64,000 nucleotides of DNA from contig JAOTON010000056.1 in the NCBI GenBank assembly GCA_034440635.1, positions 1,583,501 to 1,647,500 on the forward strand, given 5' to 3'. This DNA comes from Lepas anatifera. Its lineage: Eukaryota; Arthropoda; Thecostraca; Lepadidae. Position numbers and translations under genes: made by a program. Shown in pieces: positions 48,850 to 59,000 of the stretch (the stretch's first letter is position 1; the number at the start of each line of letters is the position of its first letter). The notes under the pieces were generated by a model. It was not told the origin of the DNA. It made no database searches and saw nothing but the letters and a program-made list of their open reading frames with translations.

Positions 48850-51800
48850 TACGGGTACAAACAGTTTGCGGGCCGCCTGGAGTAACCAATGTGAGGGGGC
48901 GCGTCTCCTGACTGAAGATCAAGACTGTTTGTCACCATTCATATGTATTTTATACCTTGAGCGAATTGTTTGTTCGCTGCGCAATGATGCGTTATTCGCG
49001 TGACAACACGTGCAAATTGTGTACTAAAACAGTCATCACAGGTGGCCACACCTGTAATTGGGATATTTACTACTAATGTTGATGAAAATAAGAATACATA
49101 CAAACACAAAAATACGTAGCAAAATTAAAATTTGATCACTGTCAAACTAATTCTAGGATATGTATGCTCACAAAATATTATAGCCCTACAATCGGACAAA
49201 TTATGTCGAATATAACCCTCACTATGAAAATGAAAAACGATTCCCTGTTCACGTGCCGAGATATTCAGATAGAGGTTCCTAGTGTCGACAAATACTAAAT
49301 TCAGCACGTGCAGCAACAAAAAGCGAAGCTCCAAAACGCCAGCTGTGGTTATCGGATCGCGGGCTTTATTTGGGCTCTCGGCACAGCTACGCACAGACTC
49401 GTACGGGAATGTTGCGCGTCACGACGACCGCGCGTCACGCGGGTGGACGCCCGCACCGGCGACGCACGCCTCTCAGCACTGGGGACGGACGGTAACACGG
49501 CAAACAGCCGCAGGGCACAGCCAGCACGCCGGGTCGCCGCTGCTGCAGACGTCAGTGCCTCTTCTAAAACGCACGGGACGCGGTAGCTAAGACAGTTCGT
49601 TCGTGCACGGCTAGTGCGACTTGTCAATGCCGGGATTCCACGACATGCCAGGCTCTGCTAGTGCCTTGGTTTGATCTCGTAAATGATGCTACAATGCAGA
49701 CAATTTCCGAATCGAGGCACACACTAAACTAAGAAACAAGACTAAATAGAAATTCTGTAGTTAATCATGACGTGATCAGTTCATAACTACTTCCCAATTC
49801 TGCATCACCATGCGAACAAAATGTCCAGGACACCTTTTTCTTTTCAATCAGTCAACAATAAAACCCCTAGGGACATATTGGATTCACCTTCATAGGTATT
49901 GTTGCGGGAGGCGTCAGAATTCAGCAATCGCAACACTGATGTCATTTGGGATGCACGTCGAGCACAAAAGACCACTGGTTACAACACCGCCCGACATGCC
50001 AAAGAGCTGAAGATTGCACTTTAGATTGGGCTCAGGCATCTGGTGGCGAATGGATGAACTAACGCTACCGCGGGGACTGCATATGTCGATGCACCGGCTG
50101 CGTTCTGTCCTGTGGTGTTACTGTGGGGTCTCCGGGCCTTTGCGGTAATTCTGTACAGTGGTGACCCAGGTAATTCACGTTATAATAATCACACATACTG
50201 ACAAATTATGTAAACCATGCGACAATAGATTACCCAAGTTGGCATGCTGTAGCCGAAAGCTAAAACTTGTGGCTAGGATTTTTGCCGCGCCCAGTGGCTG
50301 ATAAATAACTGATATCGATACGCTGATCACTGGAACACCGTAAGCCTCGTGGTCTGACAAGTTAGCTTGCTGGGATTATCCACCAAATAAAACAATTGAA
50401 ACAATTGTGATCACTTGCACCCTTGCCAGGGCGCAGGTTTCGCCACTCCAGGCAAGAGAGGTTATATCACCATCACTAATACCTTGAATTTTACCTACCT
50501 TGAACTACTAACAGCTTGAATCACCTAAACGCTGCGTAAGCTCCACTCAACTAAAATTTCGGGCAAGTAGGGAAAAATCCATGTGAGAAGCACCGGTGCA
50601 TTTGATGTGTCCTTCGAGTCGTCAAGACGTTGTGGTTCCCGAGTACACACCAAAGACGAAGTGCATACACAAACCCACGCACGTGCGTAGCGAAGCACGC
50701 ACGCTGTCTACCTTGCGCTATCATTGCACGGCACAAAATGCATATATGCATTGGCTGTTGTATACGACAGCCGGTTGTTCCGAAGAGTTGCTTAGTTGAA
50801 ATTTCGATTAGTCGGATCAGTTGTTTGGTTCTTATCAGAAGGTTTATGTGAGGAAAGAGGAATAGATTAAGTTTAACAAAGTCATTGGGCGAAATTAGAT
50901 CTCTGGAGGTGTCCGGGCACCATAAATGAAACCTCGAAGTGGTGTTAAAATTTCCTTTAAATTTTAAATTTTAGTGACTTTCATTTTATGGACTTAAAAA
51001 TGGAGGGAGACATCTGAACAGGCCCGTAGGCAGGCTAAAAGACGTTTTTTTCATTTTATCACCTTTCGATATGGTGTTTATTGACATTGTCAAAATTTGG
51101 ACACCCCAATCATTTTCGAAAATCCACACCCCTGCTCAAAGTATAATATTTCGCCAATGATTAAGCACACATTGTACAACTTAAACAGCAAGCACACACA
51201 AAAGATAATGGTAAACTTCCCTAATGAAAAATGTTTCGGGATTGCAGCAAATTCTATGAAAACCTACGCAACACCTCTCAGAACACAACACACCGGTTCC
51301 TCCAAGTGGTAGCTTAGCGGTTAATGACACAAACAAACCTGACACCGGTGAACTCACACTCAACCTGACAAACCTTATGATATCGCGGGAGCCGACTGAG
51401 GGATTTTTGCGCATGTTTGTTACAGGTGATGTGTTCCTGATGTATAGCGTTTCAGTGTTATACGACAGATGCCAACAGAAAACACAACATGTTCAATCAG
51501 CAGTGATTGTCGCACAACACAAACACTACAAACGCGATACAACAAACACACAACAGCGCCGTCAAAGTCAGCTCCCGCGATACAAAGAGAAGTGGCAAGT
51601 TTTAGTGGGTGTCAACCGCTGAGCTGAAAATCGACGAAACCTGTGTTCTGCTGCGAAAAATACAGGGGAGGTTTTAATAGAATATGCTGCGATCCCGAAA
51701 CATGTTTTCATAACATAATTTTACTATTGGATTTCTTGTGTGTTCGCTGTTTCAAGTTAAAATAAATAATGAGAAGCAGAAAAATGTTATTGAACGCCGA

Positions 51801-52690
51801 TCGCAGAATGCATGTGAAATTATATACTTTGAAAAACTTAATCTACATCTTTTACCTCAATTTTACACAAATATTGGGACAAAACAAAATAATCAGACAC
51901 ATCGGAAGTCTAGCTCCGAAACTCTCTTCATTGAAACAATCTGTCACATGCAACAGCCCGTGCAAAAAGACAACCTGTTCCGGACATATACTAATGTGTA
52001 TATCTATATACATATACAATGTATATGTGTGCATGTATATATCGGTGCCATGAAAATGACGCCCATTGATACTTTTTTCGGGGTTGAAGGCCAAAGCACA
52101 GTCCTTTTGAGGTCTGCACCCTCGGTCGCCAATAGACCCGTCATATTTTGGATCGCGCCCGAATAACGACCGTCTAAGCATCGTAGGGATTAGCTGCTGC
52201 CAACACGATATACCACGCGATATAACGGTAGTAGCCAACCCCGCAATAAATAGACCCTATAGCGTTCAATGGCAAGCTGATCACCAGTGGTCTGTCACCA
52301 AGCATGTATATATCTACAGAATAAACATAAATACGTGACAGTTCAACCAATCATAGAGACATATACATATGACTGTCAGGCACTATAGTTGGATAAGTAA
52401 GCATTTCCACGAAATCACCGACAGCGTATGATCAATGAGCACAACCTCTGATTTCTTCTCTGCCTGGATCCAACTCCGTGAGTCACCAGAAACCCAATGG
52501 TCGGCCAACAGTCTCCGAGCTCGCCGTCAAAGTCGCTTCACCGAGGTGACAATCGGGACGCCACGCGCCAAACTTCGCTGCAGCGGTCAGTGCAAGGCCG
52601 CTCCCTCAGAAGTGACACCTCTAGACGACACGCACTGGAACCAACCGGCTCGCCGTGGATTTCGGCAGCTGACTGACCCCGCACGCTGAT
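48850..52690. other. No recognisable gene; one CpG-rich patch
   Basis: 49330-49640 is CpG-rich, with overlapping short frames and no family match; it could be a promoter or first exon. 51990-52050 has TA-rich simple sequence (ATATACATATACAATGTATA). The rest shows nothing identifiable. Confidence 0.4.
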
Positions 52691-52885
52691 TGGGTGGTAC
52701 TCTGTCCCTCCCTCGCCGCTTATTGGTGGAGAGCCAGTCAGTAGAGTCTGCTGATCAGTCGGTTACCCGGTAGTCGGCGATGATTGGCCGTCTGCATCTG
52801 TATCTGGCTGCTGATTGGCCCCACATCAGGCAGTCGGCAATGATTGGCCGTCTGCCTCAGTATCTGGCGGCTGATTGGCCTGATA
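52690..52885. repeat. Degenerate tandem repeat with CCAAT boxes after the ARFGEF stop codon
   Basis: Two units of roughly 70 bases share ATGATTGGCCGTCTGC and GCTGATTGGCC. GATTGG (an inverted CCAAT) occurs five times and TTATTGG once. On the minus strand this is the start of the 3' UTR. On the plus strand it could be CCAAT-rich promoter DNA, but no downstream plus-strand gene is visible. Confidence 0.6.
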
Positions 52886-53032
52886 TCACGCGGTGGGCGA
52901 AGCGGTGGTCACGCCGAACACGGGTCCGATGCGCAGGAAGAACTTGCGCAGCACGGCGCGGAGTTCCGGCTTCAGGTCGAAGCACATGACCTCGCAGAGC
53001 AGCGGGTAGTAGTTGGAGGCGTGTGCTCGGAA
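52886..53032 (-). CDS. ARFGEF1: ARFGEF terminal exon and stop codon
   Basis: This exon has 147 bases: 48 codons plus TGA. It starts [20 protein letters not shown], continues [16 protein letters not shown], and ends VTTASPTA. The acceptor is TGCCCGACAG/TTC. This is the expected C-terminus of the family, although the last dozen residues are normally variable. A small hAT-like MITE ends only about 22 bases upstream of the acceptor. The 3' UTR starts at 52885 and enters a CCAAT-containing tandem repeat. No AATAAA was found nearby on this strand; an ATTAAA lies near 51675. Confidence 0.92.
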   Translation of the reverse strand, partial: FRAHASNYYPLLCEVMCFDLKPELRAVLRKFFLRIGPVFGVTTASPTA

Positions 53033-56000
53033 CTGTCGGGCACATCAGAGCCTTGTCACCAGTGGAGGCTAGGGGGCTCAAGTCCCCTGGAATGTCAGAG
53101 TGCCTGTAGTAACTGTATAGCCGGAGGGTGCTCCGAGGCAATGGCATGGGAGGTTTGGGCCCCTAGCCCACCCCCTCCCCCGAAGTGAGGTCCTGGATCC
53201 GCCACTGGTGGTCACCGACACACACGCCGCCTACCGGCCACATCGGAGGACACTGAAGAGCAGAAGCGTGGGCATTCAAACACGACATCATACTGAAACT
53301 AACAAGGGACACTGAAACCGATTGGATATTTCTACCTTAACTTTCATTCGGTTGGCCGGTATGAGCCACCTTGGTCACGTTGTCGGTGTGGAGGCAAAAA
53401 TACTAATACAACTAGAAAACTAGGAGGGCTAGCAAGATGCAGAAAACATGGGAAGCTCGTTTGAAACACAACTGCAGTCATCTCGGGCATTTTTCGTCAG
53501 CTGAATATTGAGGTTACTAGAGGTCAAAAGGGATAAAATATACTGAAAACCTGAGAGCTTAAATGTCTTATCTCATGAACAAAAACAGCTAGAAAAAAAT
53601 TCCAAAGTCGTTTAAAAGTGCCTTCATCTCTCTTCTAGTGCTAAGGCATCAAACTTCAAGCCAGGTCAAAGTCTACTGCACTACAGGCCACTGAACATCA
53701 CACATTTTAGAAAATACAGCCACAAGAAATGCGGCGACCCGCCGGCGATCTATAGCCACCTCTGACAAACCACACTGGAGAAGGTAAACAATATCCCCAC
53801 CGAGACAAAGGTACTGCGGGCTGTTAGTCATGTCATCGAAAATTATTCACATCTAAATTCCCAGCCCGTCAGCGGCCCGCCATCACCAGTCTCTCGCCGG
53901 CAGGCCGGCGTCCATACTCACCCGCTCGTCGTCCATTTTCTGGACGCGCGTCAGGAAGAGCAGCAGCAGGGGGATCCAGGCCTCGCGGTGCGCCTCCGAC
54001 TGCAGGCTCAGGTAGTACTCCAGCGCCTCCCGACAGGTGGCAATCAGACGCTGTTGTACCTGCGGTGTCGGAGCCGGTCATATAGGGCGTACCACCACAT
54101 GCTAGTTATAATAGTTCTATGCTGTATGTCATAAGACAGACGGCGGGGGAAATGCAAAATTGTATTTTCCAATTTTACATACTGTTTTCGCAGAGGCGTG
54201 GAGAATCTTCCATAACTATTTCAAATTCTGCACACAAGCCAGCCCATGCCCTGGCCAGAAGCCAAACATCCACCGTTACTAACCTGCGGCCAATGGGGCA
54301 CCGCGCCAACCATCTACCGCTACTAGCCTGGGGCCACTGGGAGCACCGCTCCAACCATCCACTGTTACTAACCTGCGGCCACTGGGGGCGCCAAGCCAAC
54401 TGTCCACCGTTACTAACCTGCGGCCACTGGGGGCGCCGCGTCAACTGTCCACCGTTACTAACCTGCGGCCACTGGGGGCGCCGCGTCAACTGTCCACCGT
54501 TACTAACCTGCGGCCACTGGGGGCGCCACGCCAACTATCCACCGTTACTAACCTGCGGCCACTGGGGCGCCACAACTATCCACCGTTACTAACCTGCGGC
54601 CAGGGGCACCGCGCCAACCATCTACCGCTACTAACCTCGGCCACTGGGGCGCCGCGCCAAATGTCCACCGTTACTAACCTGCGGCCACTGGGGGCGCCGC
54701 GTCAACTATCCACCGTTACTAACCTGCGGCCACTGGGAGCGCCGCGCCAAATGTCCACCGTTACTAACCTGCGGCCACTGGGGGCGCCGCGTCAACTGTC
54801 CACCGTTACTAACCTGCGGCCACTGGGGGCGCCGCGTCAACTGTCCACCGTTACTAACCTGCGGCCACTGGGGGCGCCGCGCCAACTATCCACCGTTACT
54901 AACCTGGGCCACTGGGGCGCCACGCCAACTATCCACTGTTACTAACCTGCGGCCACTGGGGGCGCCGCGTCAACTGTCCATCGTTACTAACCTGCGGCCA
55001 CTGGGGGCGCCGCGTCAACTGTCCACCGTTACTAACCTGCGGCCACTGGGAGCGCCGCGTCAAATGTCCACCGTTACTAACCTGCGGCCACTGGGGGCGC
55101 CGCGCCAACCATCCACCGTTACTAACCTGCGGCCACTGTGGGCGCCGCGCCAAATGTCCACCGTTACTAACCTGCGGCCACTGGGAGCGCCGCGCCAACT
55201 GTCCACCGTTACTAACCTGCGGCCACTGGGGGCGCCGCGTCAACTGTCCACCGTTACTAACCTGCGGCCACTGGGAGCGCCGCGCCAACCATCACCGTTA
55301 CTAACCTGCGGCCACTGGGGGCGCCACACCAACTATCCACCGTTACTAACCTGCGGCCACTGGGGGCGCCGCGCCAACCGTCTACCGTTACTAACCTGCG
55401 GCCACTGGGGCGCCACACCAACTATCCACCGTTACTAACCTGCGGCCACTGGGGGCGCCGCGCCAAATGTCCACCGTTACTAACCTGCGGCCACTGGGGG
55501 CGCCACGCCAACTATCCACCGTTACTAACCTGCGGCCACTGGGGGCGCCGCGTCAACTGTCCACCGTTACTAACCTGCGGCCACTGGGAGCGCCGCGCCA
55601 AATGTCCACCGTTACTAACCTGCGGCCACTGGGGGCGCCGCGTCAACTGTCCACCGTTACTAACCTGCGGCCACTGGGAGCGCCGCGCCAAATGTCCACC
55701 GTTACTAACCTGCGGCCACTGGGGGCGCCGCGTCAACTGTCCACCGTTACTAACCTGCGGCCACTGGGGGCGCCACACCAACTATCCACCGTTACTAACC
55801 TGCGGCCACTGGGAGCGCCGCGTCAACTGTCCACCGTTACTAACCTGCGGCCACTGGGGCGCCACACCAACCATCTACCGTTACTAACCTGCGGCCACTG
55901 GGAGCGCCGCGCCAAATGTCCACCGTTACTAACCTGCGGCCACTGGGGGCGCCGCGCCAAATGTCCACCGTTACTAACCTGCGGCCACTGGGAGCGCCGC

Positions 56001-59000
56001 GCCAACTGTCCACCGTTACTAACCTGCGGCCACTGGGGGCGCCGCACCAACCATCTACCGCTACTAACCTGCGGCCACTGGGAGCGCCGCGCCAAATGTC
56101 CACCGTTACTAACCTGCGGCCACTGGGGGCGCCGCGCCAAATGTCCACCGTTACTAACCTGCGGCCACTGGGAGCGCCGCGTCAACTGTCCACCGTTACT
56201 AACCTGCGGCCACTGGGGGCGCCACACCAACTATCCACCGTTACTAACCTGCGGCCACTGGGGGCGCCGCGCCAAATGTCCACCGTTACTAACCTGCGGC
56301 CACTGGGGGCGCCACACCAACTATCCACCGTTACTAACCTGCGGCCACTGGGGGCGCCGCGCCAAATGTCCACCGTTACTAACCTGCGGCCACTGGGAGC
56401 GCCGCGTCAACTGTCCACCGTTACTAACCTGCGGCCACTGGGGGCGCCACACCAACTATCCACCGTTACTAACCTGCGGCCACTGGGAGCGCCGCGCCAA
56501 ATGTCCACCGTTACTAACCTGCGGCCACTGGGGGCGCCGCGCCAAATGTCCACCGTTACTAACCTGCGGCCACTGGGAGCGCCGCGTCAACTGTCCACCG
56601 TCACTAACCTGCGGCCACTGGGGGCGCCACACCAACTATCCACCGTTACTAACCTGCGGCCACTGGGGGCGCCGCGCCAACTGTCCACCGTTACTAACCT
56701 GCGGCCACTGGGGGCGCCGCGCCAAATGTCCACCGTTACTAACCTGCGGCCACTGGGGGCGCCACCAACTGTCCACCGTTACTAACCTGCGGCCACTGGG
56801 GGCGCCGCGCCTCATCGGCGTACAGTCGGAACAACACGCGCAGGGCACAGGCAAGCGACTGGGTCTCTTGCTTCAGCAGGTTCGGCTTAGCGTTGCCCTT
56901 GAATCCTGCCAGAAACCAGGCATCGGAGACGGTTAAGAACTGTTACCAAAACGTTACGACGTGCATAATGACTAGGAATATGTCGCGCTCACTATACGTA
57001 TCTCCTAGTAAAACATTCAGAAAGCAAGCCCGCTGCGTTGAGCAGAGACGGGGCGAGCCGCTTCTAAATTTCACATATACCGGTTAACAGTATCAAGGCC
57101 AGTCAGGCGTAGGAGAGCGAATGTCCTCCTACTCTATGTCAATGTGTGGCAGATCAGGTTGGACACGCCCAAGTCAGTGTTTTTTTTGCTTCCCTTAAAT
57201 AAATGATCCATAAAAACATACGGAAATAGAAACAATCTCACTTATTAAGACACTAAGCACCTTTTCATCTTGGTCAAAATGCAGAGCGAATAGAAAAATG
57301 ACATAAAAAGATTTAATCAGGAAGAAGCAGAACCAATACAACTGCCCTTGGAATTAAGTCAGACTGAGAATAATCAACAATTAAACCTTACAAGAAGTGA
57401 GACCCAACATGCATTGTTTAAAATTCAAACTTCAAAAACTCTTCGAAAACACACTTCTCATCGTGCGCGGACCAGGCGATAGCGCAGGGCAGACGGTGTA
57501 GCAGCCAGTCTGAACGCAGCACCCACCTGCGCGCCACAGCAGGTTACGCTGCTGGTGATCGCCGTTGAAGCGCTTGGCGAAGCGGTGGCTCTGCATGAGG
57601 CAGTCGGTGAGCTGGAACAGCTGCGCGGCGCTGAGGTGGGGGGTACATGCCCTGGTCCTCCCTCTGCTGGGCGTCAGCCGCCAGGCGCTGCCGCAGAGCC
57701 TCGGCCTGCGCCTGCGCCAGCGTCTCGGCGTCCTCCTTGCGGGAGGTGGTGGGGAAGAAGACGATGTTGTCGATGGTCTGGATCAGCTCCAGCTGCACCA
57801 CGCAGCGGATCAGCAGGCTGGAGAACAGCTGGTGCTCCTGCTGAACCTGCAGCCGCCCAGTCCCGAGACGGAGTCAGTGCGGTCAAACCAAAGTACCGCC
57901 ACCAACCCGGCGTCCGCGTCATAGCCAAAGGCACCGATAAGTCACAGGGGATCTCGTAATCCCCTAGCTGGGTGTACACGCCATAATTCGGGAAAGAAAT
58001 GCGCTTCAGTTTTGCTTTTTTGGTGTAATTTCACAGTGATTAAATCGAATCTTTACATTGTTAATATTTGTAAAAAGTTTAGCCGATGCCATTCACACGG
58101 CTACCCACTCTAAAATTAACCAACAGGCATCACAGGGGAAACATAACCATTGAAAAAGACGACAGGAACAGATGAGCAAAACCAAAATGTTAAGAGACAT
58201 AAAACAGACGGCCATGAGCTTTTACAAATACAATTTCTCATTTAATCCAAAAGCCAGAACCATAACTCATTCTATTCTCATACCATCTAGCATCACAGGT
58301 TTTGGTATGAAAATTCAATTCATCCATCCCCTCTCCTCAACTAAGCATGGCACGAAAAACACTCCACACACAAAGACCACTCACCTTCATTTGGATGATC
58401 TTCCTGTTCTTGTCGTCGTTGGAGGAGGAGCCGATGCTGTTGATGCTGTGGGTGCTGTCCGCCCGAGACAGGACCTCCGATGGCGACTCCACCGGACTCT
58501 GGGCGCACGCACCTCGCGCAATTGAGCTTAGGTTGGAACAGACTGAGCTCAGGTGCAGGTCAAATTAAACTAAAACTATTATATTAATCCCAACTTTAAC
58601 GTGATTGGGCCTTCACTTACGCACTGCTCAACCAAACAGAATTCACGCAGAATGTCTTTTTTCATCTTGTATTTGCAGGGTGAAGCTTCCTCGAAACCAG
58701 GTCTGAATCAACCTCTCTCCTCTCGGACTTTCTTCAGGAGAGTTATCGCAACAGATAGGGAGAAATTACAGTCCCTCGAGGATTTACGACAGGAGACTTG
58801 TGGCAACAGATTAAGAGAAATTGTCCAAAATACAGTCCGAAATCACATATTATATTGTATACCGTCTAAGAAACATTAAGAGCTCACGTCAAACCAGCTC
58901 CTGGGAACATGTTCTTGAGTACAATTTCACCGTGCCTGGCACGGCTATCACAAGTACACCCGCCCGCTACACAGGCGGTGTGGCGGGGGGTGGAGAGGAG

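Noticed and set aside
52857..53188. Overlapping open frames at the last ARFGEF exon
   Set aside because: They are alternative frames over the terminal exon and the adjacent MITE; the supported frame is the one ending at 52886.
54175..56230. Minus-strand frames of 90-135 codons with [15 protein letters not shown] repeats
   Set aside because: Not independent genes. They are the intronic array read in the exon's frame; only splice read-through would express them.
54265..56811. CRISPR-like array
   Set aside because: Units are contiguous tandem copies without unique spacers, and the sequence is eukaryotic.
55467..56936. 489-codon open frame on the plus strand with [18 protein letters not shown] repeats
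   Set aside because: It is an open-frame by-product of the 45-bp minisatellite in an ARFGEF intron. All frames of both strands are open, and the real exon lies on the minus strand.
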